21,042 nucleotides of DNA from JBFMGS01 sp040752635 (GTDB taxonomy: Bacteria; Bacillota; SHA-98; UBA4971). Positions 1-7,199 of this stretch are shown here, piece by piece. Both the position numbers and the translations under genes were made by a program. How positions within the stretch are numbered: position 1 is the first letter of the stretch; the number at the start of each line of letters is the position of its first letter. The notes under the pieces are model-generated. The model was not told where the DNA came from. It did not search any database and worked only from the letters and a program-made list of their open reading frames with translations. The stretch covers positions 1 to 21,042 of the forward strand of contig JBFMGS010000040.1 in the NCBI GenBank assembly GCA_040752635.1, given 5' to 3'.

Positions 1-345
1 AGGCTTCACACTCGGGTGAACCTGATGGAGGAACTAAAGAAAGTCAAGCGGGTGACGGGGCGCGAAATCGCCGGGGCTCCTCATGAGGTGCTGTTGGTAC
101 TTGACGCTACGTCAGGCCAGAATGCGCTTGCCCAGGCGCGCACCTTCAAGGATGCCGTCGAGGTTACCGGGATAGTCCTGACCAAGCTGGACGGTACGGC
201 AAAGGGGGGCATCGTACTCGCTATTAGAGAAGAGTTCGGCATACCGGTGAAGCTGATCGGCATCGGCGAGGGCGTTGACGACCTGAGAGATTTTGACCCT
301 GTCGAGTTCGTGGATGCGCTGTTTGCTCGCTGCGAGGCCACCTGA
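1..345 (+). CDS. ftsY: Signal recognition particle receptor FtsY, C-terminal part (5' truncated by window edge)
   Basis: The frame is open from base 1 and ends at TGA 343-345, so this is the last ~114 residues of a longer gene. It starts in the G3-adjacent sequence RLHTRVNLMEEL, continues through DATSGQNALAQA, and contains the G4 motif TKLDGTAKGG and the closing segment GIPVKLIGIGEGVDDLRDF. These are the typical last two thirds of the FtsY G domain. FtsY is the membrane-associated SRP GTPase that pairs with Ffh to deliver ribosome-nascent chains to SecYEG. GQNAL and the VDDLRDFDP ending separate it from Ffh, which has an M domain. The neighbour is ffh. The small HTH gene ylxM, which often sits between them in Bacillota, does not fit in the 157-bp gap. 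Confidence 0.96.
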   Translation, partial: RLHTRVNLMEELKKVKRVTGREIAGAPHEVLLVLDATSGQNALAQARTFKDAVEVTGIVLTKLDGTAKGGIVLAIREEFGIPVKLIGIGEGVDDLRDFDPVEFVDALFARCEAT

Positions 346-363
346 TAGCAGGGCCGGTTCGTG

Positions 364-392
364 TTGACGCTAGGGGCTGCGCAGTGTATACT
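364..392 (+). promoter_or_regulatory. Sigma-A-type promoter for the ffh-rpsP cluster
   Basis: A -35 box TTGACG (364-369) and a -10 box TATACT (387-392) are separated by exactly 17 bp. Each hexamer has one mismatch to consensus. Transcription would start near 399, giving a leader of about 100 nt before ffh. It lies in the only sizeable gap between ftsY and ffh, so ffh and downstream genes can be expressed independently of ftsY. This is prediction from sequence only. Confidence 0.72.
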
Positions 393-502
393 ACTTCCGT
401 GACCAGAGGCAAGGCCGCCTGCAAGCCCTGCCATTAGCGGCTGGGGATAAGGCGGAAAAGTTGTTGGACTGGGGAGGTTCAGCAAGAAGGAGGTGGGGCC
501 TC

Positions 503-2076
503 GTGTTTGAGAACCTGACGGCACGACTTCAAGAGACTTTCCGCAGGCTTCGTAGTAAAGGCAAGCTTAGCGAGCATGACGTGGACGAGGCCCTGCGTGA
601 GGTAAAGATCGCACTGCTCGAGGCGGACGTTAACTTTAAGGTGGTGCGCGACTTCATTGCCAAGGTCCGCGAGCGGGCAGTCGGCCAGGAGGTCACAGCC
701 AGCCTGACACCGGGCCAACAAGTCATTAAGATAGTCAACGCCGAGCTCACTGAGCTTATGGGCGGGCGCGAAAGCAAGATCCAGTATAGTCCGAAGCCTC
801 CTACCGTGATCATGCTGATCGGGCTTCAAGGCTCCGGGAAGACCACGACTGCCGCGAAACTTGTAAACTTCCTGAAGAAGCAGGGTAAACGCCCGCTGCT
901 GGTTGCGGCCGATACCCGTCGTCCTGCGGCTATCCGGCAGCTCCAGGTGCTCGGCGAGAGGGTGGGCGCTGAGGTCCTGGCCACGCACGAGCGCGACGAT
1001 GCCGTGCGTGTGGCGAAGCTGGGACTATCCCGCGCTAAAGCCGCCGGGTACGATGTGGTCATTATAGACACCGCCGGAAGGCTTCACATAGACGACGAAC
1101 TCATGAAGGAACTCGCCTTGATGAGGGATGCGGTCGCGCCGTCCGAGGTGCTCCTGGTGGTTGACGCTATGTCGGGGCAGGATGCGGTGAACGTAGCAAG
1201 CANNNNNNNNNNNNNNNNNNNNNNNNNNNNNNNNNNNNNNNNNNNNNNNNNNNNNNNNNNNNNNNNNNNNNNNNNNNNNNNNNNNNNNNNNNNNNNNNNN
1301 NNGGAAGGCTTCACATAGACGACGAACTCATGAAGGAACTCGCCTTGATGAGGGATGCGGTCGCGCCGTCCGAGGTGCTCCTGGTGGTTGACGCTATGTC
1401 GGGGCAGGATGCGGTGAACGTAGCAAGCACGTTCAACGAGCGGCTTGGCCTTTCAGGCGTCATTCTTACGAAGCTCGACGGCGATGCGCGCGGGGGTGCC
1501 GCCCTGTCCACTCGGGCAGTGACGGGGAAACCCATCAAGTTCGTGGGGGTCGGCGAGAAGGTAGATGCGCTCGAGCCTTTCCACCCTGACAGAATGGCGT
1601 CGCGCATTCTCGGAATGGGCGACGTTTTGAGCCTGATCGAGAAGGCGGAAGCTGCCTATGACGAAGCGAGCGCTCGCAGGCTCGCGGAGAAGATAAGAAC
1701 GGCCGACTTCACGCTCGAGGATTTCGCGGACCAGCTCCGCCAGATGAAGAAGATAGGCCCTCTCGATGAGATACTATCCATGATCCCCGGAATCGGCCGC
1801 ATGCGGGGGCTTGCCGACCTCAAGGTCGATGAGAGCCAGCTTCGAAGGGTGGAGGCTATTGTGAACTCGATGACTCGCGAGGAGCGGAGGAACCCGGGGA
1901 TCATCGATGGCAGCCGGCGCAAGAGAATCGCCCGGGGCAGCGGCACAAGGATCCAGGACGTAAACCACGTGTTACGCCAGTTTGAGCAGGTAAGAGATAT
2001 GCTGAGACAATTCGGGGGCGCCGGGAAGGCCTCCCGCCACGCGATGCGAAAAGGCGCGTTCCCGTTTTTGAAGTAG
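503..2076 (+). CDS. ffh: Signal recognition particle protein Ffh (SRP54), split in this assembly by an N gap and duplicated flanks
   Basis: Ffh binds 4.5S/scRNA and signal peptides and, with FtsY, targets proteins to the membrane. The start is GTG 503 behind AAGGAGGT (486-493). The N domain is residues 1-85. Walker A is GLQGSGKT (107-114), followed by VAADTRRPAAIRQL, DTAGRLHIDDELM, TKLDGDARGGA and a full M domain with GSRRKRIARGSGT and DVNHVLRQFEQ. As printed, the coding frame breaks in the gap at 1203-1302, and the second part reads in another frame. Removing one 127-bp copy plus the 100 Ns (227 bp) puts both parts in the same frame and gives a 448-residue protein, the normal family length. 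The gene is therefore almost certainly intact in the organism and broken only in the assembly. Confidence 0.95.
1076..1202. repeat. Left copy of a 127-bp direct repeat (assembly overlap)
   Basis: This stretch is identical by eye, base for base, to 1303-1429 and runs directly into the N run. It encodes Ffh residues just after the DTAG motif. The length of 127 equals a common maximum k-mer in de Bruijn assemblers, so it is best read as the unmerged end of one contig rather than a biological duplication. Confidence 0.93.
1203..1302. other. Assembly gap of exactly 100 N
   Basis: There are exactly 100 unknown bases, the conventional placeholder for a gap of unknown size. Because the flanks are the same 127 bp, the true gap length is most likely minus 127, meaning the contigs overlap. 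No biological sequence should be inferred here. Confidence 0.99.
1303..1429. repeat. Right copy of the 127-bp direct repeat (assembly overlap)
   Basis: This is the second copy of 1076-1202, starting immediately after the Ns. After it the sequence continues with new Ffh codons (STFNERLGLSGVILTKLDGDARGG), whereas the left copy stops at the gap. This is the expected picture for two contigs that should be merged. Confidence 0.93.
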
Positions 2077-2115
2077 GACATCTCGTGAGGTGGCGGGGAA
2101 CAGGAGGTGATATCG

Positions 2116-2394
2116 TTGGCAGTAAGAATACGACTTGCGAGGACCGGGGCGAAGAAACAGCCTTCGTACAGGATCGTGGTGGCTGATTCCCGTTATCCGA
2201 GGGACGGGCGGTTCATCGAGATCCTTGGCCATTACAACCCCAGGACGGAACCGGAAACTCTTGCGGTCGATCGGGAGAAAGCGCTCGATTGGCTGAACAA
2301 GGGGGCCCTTCCGACGGAATCAGCCAAGGCTTTGCTTGCCAGGGCGGGGGTAACGGGCAATCCGTCCGAAGCCGGGGAGGCGAAAGCCATATGA
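2116..2394 (+). CDS. rpsP: 30S ribosomal protein S16
   Basis: S16 is a 30S assembly protein that binds 16S rRNA. The 92-residue product starts AVRIRLARTGAKKQPSYRIVVADSR and has the GRFIEILGHYNPRTEP segment, all hallmark S16 sequence. I chose TTG 2116 because AGGAGG (2102-2107) sits 8 nt upstream; a GTG at 2107 overlaps that Shine-Dalgarno and cannot be the start. It lies 39 bp after ffh and overlaps the next gene by ATGA, so it is probably cotranscribed from the ffh promoter. The C-terminus beyond about residue 80 is a short tail (NPSEAGEAKAI) that varies in the family. Confidence 0.97.
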   Translation: MAVRIRLARTGAKKQPSYRIVVADSRYPRDGRFIEILGHYNPRTEPETLAVDREKALDWLNKGALPTESAKALLARAGVTGNPSEAGEAKAI

Positions 2395-2621
2395 AGCGCC
2401 TGGTGGAGTTTGTTGCACGGAGCCTCGTGGACAACGCTGACGGCGTCAAGGTAATGGACGTTACCAGTGCCGATGGTTTCACCGTCTTCGAAGTCTACTG
2501 CGACCCTACTGAAAAAGGCAAGCTCATCGGAAAGGCGGGCAGGACCGCAAAGGCTTTTCGAACTCTAGTAAGGTCTGTCGGGGCGCGTCACGGCAAGAAG
2601 GTTACGGTGGAGATCGTCTGA
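2391..2621 (+). CDS. khpA: KH-domain RNA-binding protein KhpA (YlqC/UPF0109 family)
   Basis: This is a 76-residue single KH domain. The ATG at 2391 overlaps the rpsP stop (ATGA), which indicates translational coupling. The nucleic-acid-binding GxxG loop is GKAG (residues 47-50) within KLIGKAGRTAKAFRTLV. The N-terminus MKRLVEFVARSLVDN is typical of the family. KhpA forms a homodimer or pairs with KhpB/Jag to bind many RNAs and affects cell division and elongation in streptococci. The rpsP-khpA-rimM-trmD order is conserved in Bacillota and supports the call. Confidence 0.94.
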   Translation: MKRLVEFVARSLVDNADGVKVMDVTSADGFTVFEVYCDPTEKGKLIGKAGRTAKAFRTLVRSVGARHGKKVTVEIV

Positions 2622-2715
2622 CATCTGGTGTGGTATGTCAAGGAGGAAACGGGCGGCGCTTCCTCGTAGCGGCTGGCCCGGAGGCATCGGCGCCAGGCAG
2701 GGGAGAGTAAACGGG

Positions 2716-3243
2716 ATGACTCCGGGCGAGTTTATCACAGTAGGTAAAGTGACTGCTTCCCAGGGGAACCGGGGTGAGGTCAGGATCATCCCGCTTACGG
2801 ATTTCCCGGAGCGGTTCAAGCCCTCCTTGAGGCTCCGAGCGCGCAAGGAAGGCGAGGTAAGAACTCTTGAGGTTGAGGGCGCAAGACGGCACGGGCGTTT
2901 TGTCGTAATCAAGTTTGCAGGGATAAACTCGATAAGCGAAGCCGAACGCTTACGCGGCTTTTTGCTTGAGGTAGCAGAGCGAGATCTGGTGCCGCTTCAA
3001 CCGGGGCATTACTACTTTCACGAGATCGAGGGCCTTGATGTAGTTACTACATCCGGCAGGCGGATCGGGAAGGTAATGCAAGTCGTCCGGGGAACGGCCA
3101 ATGACATCTATGAAGTGCTGAGAGATGAAGTGCAGGGGGGCCGGGCGAAGACGATTCTGGTGCCGGCGGTGCGCGATATTGTGAAGAACATAGACCTCGA
3201 GCGGGGCGAGATAACCATTGAGCTCGTCCCGGGTCTGGAGTAG
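2716..3243 (+). CDS. rimM: Ribosome maturation factor RimM
   Basis: RimM assists assembly of the 30S head and binds S19. The protein has the N-terminal RimM beta-barrel (ITVGKVTASQGNRGEVRIIPLTDFPERF) and a C-terminal PRC-barrel (YYFHEIEGLDVVTTSGRRIGKV...ILVPAVRDIV.NIDLERGEITI). I chose ATG 2716, preceded by GGGGAG about 10 nt upstream, which gives 175 residues, the normal size. A longer in-frame start at ATG 2635 would add 27 basic, non-conserved residues and has a poor ribosome-binding site. A perfect AAGGAGG at 2640-2646 has no start codon at a usable distance. It may be a relic of a small gene such as ylqD, which some Bacillota carry here. Confidence 0.94.
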   Translation: MTPGEFITVGKVTASQGNRGEVRIIPLTDFPERFKPSLRLRARKEGEVRTLEVEGARRHGRFVVIKFAGINSISEAERLRGFLLEVAERDLVPLQPGHYYFHEIEGLDVVTTSGRRIGKVMQVVRGTANDIYEVLRDEVQGGRAKTILVPAVRDIVKNIDLERGEITIELVPGLE

Positions 3244-3274
3244 ATGGCTGGCTCTAGAGTAGGTGGCTGGCGCT

Positions 3275-4018
3275 TTGAGGATCGACGTGCTCACCATCTT
3301 TCCTGGAATGTTTACAGGACCGCTATCCGAAAGCATCGTGGGCAGGGCCCGCGAACGCGGGCTGGTGGAGATCTACATTCACGATGTGAGGGATTTTGCC
3401 CGGGACAAACACAGAACGACCGACGATTACCCGTTCGGCGGTGGAGCCGGGATGGTCATGAAGCCCGAACCCCTTTTCGCCGCCGTCGAATCAGTGCTCG
3501 GACAGGCTACGGGTCCTTACCGGGTCATGCTCATGACGCCGCAGGGTTGCCTGTTCACGCAGGATGTGGCGCACAAGCTTGCTACGGAAAGCCACCTAAT
3601 CCTAATATGCGGGCACTACGAGGGTGTGGATGAGCGCGTCAGGGAGGCCCTGGTCACTGATGAAATCTCCATCGGCGACTATGTGCTGACCGGGGGCGAA
3701 CTTCCGGCGATGGTCGTTATAGATGCTGTGACCAGGGTGATCCCGGGAGTTCTCGATGAAGAGTCCGTGGCAGCGGAATCATTTTCCAGTGGGTTGCTTG
3801 ATTACCCGCAGTACACAAGGCCTCGTGAGTTCCGGGGAATGAAGGTGCCCGACGTGCTGGTCTCAGGCGATCACGAGAAGGTGAGGATCTGGCGCAGGAG
3901 GCAGGCGCTGGCAAGAACCCTGGAAAGGCGGCCGGACTTGCTTGCCAGAGCGACTCTCTCTCCTGAGGATCGCCGGCTGCTCGACGAGGTGAGGTGCGAG
4001 AAAGGGCTTGCCACCTGA
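3275..4018 (+). CDS. trmD: tRNA (guanine-37-N1)-methyltransferase TrmD
   Basis: TrmD uses S-adenosylmethionine to make m1G37 next to the anticodon, preventing +1 frameshifting. Visible motifs are RIDVLTIFPGMF at the N-terminus, the segment around DYPFGGGAGMVMKPEPLF, and the trefoil-knot SAM site LILICGHYEGVDERV...ISIGDYVLTGGELPAMVVIDAVTRVIPGVL. TTG 3275 is preferred because AGGTGG (3261-3266) lies 8 nt upstream and the product then begins MRIDVLTIFP like its homologues. The alternative GTG 3263 is part of that Shine-Dalgarno. The product is 247 residues, the normal length. It follows rimM by 31 bp. Confidence 0.96.
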   Translation: MRIDVLTIFPGMFTGPLSESIVGRARERGLVEIYIHDVRDFARDKHRTTDDYPFGGGAGMVMKPEPLFAAVESVLGQATGPYRVMLMTPQGCLFTQDVAHKLATESHLILICGHYEGVDERVREALVTDEISIGDYVLTGGELPAMVVIDAVTRVIPGVLDEESVAAESFSSGLLDYPQYTRPREFRGMKVPDVLVSGDHEKVRIWRRRQALARTLERRPDLLARATLSPEDRRLLDEVRCEKGLAT

Positions 4019-4045
4019 ACCCACGGCCCTGCGGGTATGGCTGTA

Positions 4046-4075
4046 TTGAGGCCGACAGGAGCTGTGTGGTAGAAT
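4046..4075 (+). promoter_or_regulatory. Probable extended -10 promoter for rplS
   Basis: TTGAGG (4046-4051) and TAGAAT (4070-4075) are 18 bp apart. A TG dinucleotide at 4067-4068 forms an extended -10. The predicted start near 4082 leaves a leader of only about 20 nt, too short for the L19 leader structure known from other Bacillota. It lies in the 83-bp trmD-rplS gap. This is prediction from sequence only. Confidence 0.5.
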
Positions 4076-4101
4076 AACGGTGCGGAGGGAGGATCCCCAG
4101 G

Positions 4102-4449
4102 ATGAACATGATAGACATCATCGAACGCGAACAGATTCGCGAAGATATCCCGGGTTTTCGCCCGGGGGATACTGTAAGGGTTCATGTGAAGGTGATTGAG
4201 GGCGGCAGAGAGAGGATCCAGGTATTTGAGGGAGTTGTGTTGGGACGCAAAGGGTCGGGCATCCGTGAGAGCTTCACCGTGCGAAAGATATCGGCGGGCG
4301 TGGGTGTCGAGCGTATGTTCCCGCTCCACTCGCCTAGAATAAGCAAGATCGAGGTCGTCCGAGAAGGCAAGGTCAGGCGGGCGAAGCTCTACTACCTGAG
4401 AGAGCGTGTGGGGAAAGCAGCCAGGGTGAAGGAAGCGAAGAAAAGGTGA
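4102..4449 (+). CDS. rplS: 50S ribosomal protein L19
   Basis: L19 sits at the 30S-50S interface (bridge B8 region). The 115-residue product matches the whole family: DIIEREQIREDIPGFRPGDTV, then GGRERIQVFEGVVLGRKGSG, ESFTVRKISAGVGVERMFPLHSPRI and KVRRAKLYYLRER. The ATG follows GGAGG (4088-4092) at 9-nt spacing. It probably has its own promoter just upstream and is followed 26 bp later by lepB. Confidence 0.98.
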   Translation: MNMIDIIEREQIREDIPGFRPGDTVRVHVKVIEGGRERIQVFEGVVLGRKGSGIRESFTVRKISAGVGVERMFPLHSPRISKIEVVREGKVRRAKLYYLRERVGKAARVKEAKKR

Positions 4450-4475
4450 CGTTCGAGGGATGCGAGGTTAATAAC

Positions 4476-5207
4476 ATGCAGCCCGCCGACAACATGGAGC
4501 CCGCCGACGACGCGGGGCCCGTCGAAGGCGAGAAGTCTTCTCCAGGTGAGGAGTCTTCCCAGGGCGCCGGGCCGGATGATTGTGCTACGGCTTCCGCTGA
4601 AGCGGCGTCCGTCAGCATGTTGCAGGAGGCCCCCGCTGCTGCACCGCGAGGGATCCTGTCGCCTGCGGTCCGGGCGGAAATCCTTGAATACCTTCAGGCC
4701 TTTGCCATAGCCGTCGTGCTCGCGGCCTTTATCATCACGTTCGTTGCCCAGTCTTTCGTGGTTGAAGGTTCCAGCATGGAGCCGAGCCTTCATAACCGCG
4801 AGAGGCTGCTTGTCAACAAGGTGGTTTACCGGTTCCGGGAACCCGAGAGGGGCGACGTGGTGGTCTTCAGGTATCCTGCCAACCCCAAACGGAAGTTCAT
4901 AAAGAGGGTAATTGGGCTGCCAGGGGATATGGTCGAAGTGAGGGACGGGCACGTCGTGCTGAACGGCGTGGTATACCAGGAAGATTATACTATGGACCTC
5001 ACGTTCGGCAGTTTCGGCCCGAAGATCGTCCCGGAAGGGCACTACTTCGTGCTAGGCGATAACCGCAATAACAGCGACGACTCACGGTACCCCGACGTGG
5101 GCTTTGTCCCGCGGGCGAACATCGTGGGAAAGGCCTTCGTGACCTGGTGGCCGCCTGGGAAGATCGGGCTTGTGAGTGCCCCGAAGGCGCAGGCTGTCAA
5201 ACCATGA
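4476..5207 (+). CDS. lepB: Type I signal peptidase (LepB/SipS type) with an acidic N-terminal extension
   Basis: Signal peptidase I cuts signal peptides from exported proteins on the outer face of the membrane. One transmembrane helix spans about residues 72-91. The catalytic serine is S100 in VEGSSMEPSL and the catalytic lysine is K143 in FIKRVIGLPGD. Box C (RGDVVVF) and box E (GDNRNNSDDSR) are present. ATG 4476 has GAGGT 8 nt upstream; GTG 4446, which overlaps the rplS stop, is an alternative. The ~65 residues before the helix are acidic and rich in Pro, Ser and Ala, and begin with a duplicated QPADNM/EPADDA unit. They are longer than in SipS-type enzymes and probably cytoplasmic. The stop overlaps the rbgA start. 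Confidence 0.95.
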   Translation: MQPADNMEPADDAGPVEGEKSSPGEESSQGAGPDDCATASAEAASVSMLQEAPAAAPRGILSPAVRAEILEYLQAFAIAVVLAAFIITFVAQSFVVEGSSMEPSLHNRERLLVNKVVYRFREPERGDVVVFRYPANPKRKFIKRVIGLPGDMVEVRDGHVVLNGVVYQEDYTMDLTFGSFGPKIVPEGHYFVLGDNRNNSDDSRYPDVGFVPRANIVGKAFVTWWPPGKIGLVSAPKAQAVKP

Positions 5208-6070
5208 TTCTTCCGTGGTTCCCCGGGCACATGGCAAGGGCGCGGCAGGCGATAAAGCGGAGCCTGGCCGGAATTGACATGGTCATCGAAGTCCTGGACG
5301 CGAGGATTCCTGCTACCAGCAGAAACCCTGACATAGCCGGGATTATAGGCGATAGGCCAAGGGTTATAGTCCTTGCCAAGGAGGACTTGGCCTCCCCCGA
5401 AGAGACAAAGAAGTGGCTCGCCGTGCTCAGGGCAGGCGGGCTCTTTTGCTTTGCCGTGAACGCCGAGACCGGCGAGGGAGTTGACAAGGTGGTGGAGGCG
5501 TGCTCGTCCGTTGCGTCACAGGTAATGCTGAAGCTTGCCACAAAGCACCGCAAGCCGCGGGCGGTCAGGGTCATGGTTATCGGAATACCGAACGTTGGCA
5601 AGTCATCTCTGGTCAACAGGATAGCGGGGAGAAAGTCGGCAAAGACCGGCGCGAGACCGGGAGTCACCCGGGGCAAGCAGTGGATAAGCGTCGGAAGGGC
5701 CATAGAGCTGCTCGATACCCCGGGAGTGCTCTGGCCCCGCGCAGATGACCTTTCAGCCATGTTCAAGCTTGCAGCGACAGGCGCCCTAAACGATGACAGC
5801 TTCGACCAGGTTCAGGTGGCTGAGCGCCTCCTCGAGGAACTCACGGAGAAGTCGCCTGGCGCGCTTGCTGTCCGTCTGAAGCTACAGGACGTCAGGGGCT
5901 GTAGCGGCGACGCCCTGCTTGAACATGTCGGCAGGAGGCGGGGTTGCCTCGGGCCGGGCGGCGTCGTGGACCTTGCTCGGGCGGGCGCGGTTGTGCTGTC
6001 GGATTTTCGTCGGGGGCTGCTTGGCAGGGTCACACTGGATCCTGCGCCAGGGGGTGTGGCCGACAGATGA
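5204..6070 (+). CDS. rbgA: Ribosome biogenesis GTPase RbgA (YlqF), circularly permuted
   Basis: RbgA drives a late step in 50S maturation. The 288-residue protein begins MILPWFPGHMARARQAI and shows the permuted motif order G4-G5-G1-G2-G3: G4 region LAKEDLA (57-63), G5 region FAVNAETGEG, G1 GIPNVGKSS (127-135), G2 threonine in GVTRG, and G3 DTPG (171-174). The PNVGKS and DTPGVLWP strings are typical of RbgA. The normal G4 motif NKxD is AKED here (A58), a loss of the guanine-contacting asparagine. ATGA overlaps link it to lepB upstream and rnhB downstream, and rplS-(lepB)-rbgA-rnhB is a conserved order. Confidence 0.96.
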   Translation: MILPWFPGHMARARQAIKRSLAGIDMVIEVLDARIPATSRNPDIAGIIGDRPRVIVLAKEDLASPEETKKWLAVLRAGGLFCFAVNAETGEGVDKVVEACSSVASQVMLKLATKHRKPRAVRVMVIGIPNVGKSSLVNRIAGRKSAKTGARPGVTRGKQWISVGRAIELLDTPGVLWPRADDLSAMFKLAATGALNDDSFDQVQVAERLLEELTEKSPGALAVRLKLQDVRGCSGDALLEHVGRRRGCLGPGGVVDLARAGAVVLSDFRRGLLGRVTLDPAPGGVADR

Positions 6071-6729
6071 TCGCCATTGCCGTGCCGGGTTCTGGCGGCA
6101 GCCCCAGCCTGAGCTACGAGCAGCGGCTGTGGGCGCAGGGCCTCCTGGTAGTCGCGGGGATCGATGAGGTCGGCCGAGGCTCGCTTCTCGCGTCTGTGGT
6201 GGCAGCAGCGGTTGTCTTGCCTCCAGGAACCTTCATCGAGGGCGTTCGTGACTCAAAAGCCCTGTCGCCAAGCCGGCGTGAGACCTTGTACGATATCATT
6301 GAGAAAGCGGCCCTGGGCTGTGGTATAGGCGCGGTAGACGCGGAAACCATAGACCGCATGAACATCAAACAAGCCGCCAGACTCGCCATGAGGTTGGCCG
6401 TGGAGGACCTGGGTTTTCGACCAGATCACCTTCTGGTTGACGCGGAGACGGTGCCTTGCTTTATTCCACAAACGCCTATTGTTCATGGAGACGCGCTTTG
6501 TCATAGCATCGCCGCTGCATCTATTGTTGCCAAGGTCGCCCGGGACAGAATGTGCGAAGTCTGGCATGAGCAGTACCCCGAGTATAACATCAGAGCCCAT
6601 AAAGGGTACTGCACCCGCGAACACGTGCAAGCCATCCTAAAGTACGGGCCATGCCCACTTCACAGAAGAACTTTCCTCACACGCATCCTCGCACGGCATT
6701 CCGGCGAACGCCTCGACTTAGAGTTCTGA
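6067..6729 (+). CDS. rnhB: Ribonuclease HII
   Basis: RNase HII nicks RNA-DNA hybrids and removes misincorporated ribonucleotides. ATG 6067 overlaps the rbgA stop, giving 220 residues. The four carboxylates are D33 and E34 (GIDEVGRG), D125 (HLLVDAE) and D160 (VARDRM). RDSKALSPSRRE, GDALCHSIAAASIVAKVARD, and AHKGYCTREHVQAI followed by GPCPLHRRTF are diagnostic. The sequence after GRG is SLLASVV rather than the usual PLAGPVV. The catalytic set is complete, so activity is expected. Confidence 0.95.
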   Translation: MIAIAVPGSGGSPSLSYEQRLWAQGLLVVAGIDEVGRGSLLASVVAAAVVLPPGTFIEGVRDSKALSPSRRETLYDIIEKAALGCGIGAVDAETIDRMNIKQAARLAMRLAVEDLGFRPDHLLVDAETVPCFIPQTPIVHGDALCHSIAAASIVAKVARDRMCEVWHEQYPEYNIRAHKGYCTREHVQAILKYGPCPLHRRTFLTRILARHSGERLDLEF

Positions 6730-6777
6730 CATTATTTGCCTTTACTGATCCAATATATGGCAGGAAAACTTATCGGC

Positions 6778-7194
6778 ATGGAGAAGTACGCTCTTGAAAT
6801 GCATGGCATGGGGGTGTGTGCCGTGCTCGGTTTTCACAAGGAACTTGGTTCCAGGGGCGAAGACATCGCTGTCCGGCACCTGGAGTCGCTGGGTTTTGAG
6901 ATACTTGAGCGCAACTTCCGTTGCAAGGCTGGGGAGATCGATATCGTGGCGCGCAAGGGGCACCTTGTTGCCTTTGTGGAGGTGAAAACGAGGAGACCTG
7001 GGCCGTTCGGCACGGCGAGGGAGCAGGTCACGGGTGCGAAGAGGAGGAGAATCGTGAAAACGGCCTGTGCCTATGTAGCCGCTCGGAAGATCGCAGCGGC
7101 CTATTATAGGTTCGACGTGGTCGCCGTCGATATTTTGCCCGATGGGGCCCCCAGCGTAGAGCTAATTGCAGGCGCCTTCGATGAGTGGGGGTGA
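6778..7194 (+). CDS. yraN: YraN family (UPF0102) nuclease-fold protein
   Basis: The core reads KELGSRGEDIAVRHLESLGFEILERNFRCKAGEIDIVARKGHLVAFVEVKTRR, the full signature of UPF0102/YraN. The E-x-D-x16-E-V-K pattern (GEIDIV then FVEVKTR) is a restriction-endonuclease-like active site. YraN proteins accompany rnhB and comM and have been tied to recombination or DNA processing, without a firm biochemical role. The start is uncertain: ATG 6778 has AGGA about 12 nt upstream (138 residues), while GTG 6823 would give 123 residues, nearer the family norm. A weak CTGACA at 6726-6731 with an AT-rich stretch after it could be a promoter, but I do not score it separately. The stop overlaps the comM start region. 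Confidence 0.9.
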   Translation: MEKYALEMHGMGVCAVLGFHKELGSRGEDIAVRHLESLGFEILERNFRCKAGEIDIVARKGHLVAFVEVKTRRPGPFGTAREQVTGAKRRRIVKTACAYVAARKIAAAYYRFDVVAVDILPDGAPSVELIAGAFDEWG

Positions 7195-7199
7195 TGCCG

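Noticed and set aside
2635..2715. A longer RimM start at ATG 2635
   Set aside because: It adds a basic, non-conserved leader, and its ribosome-binding site is weak compared with that of ATG 2716.
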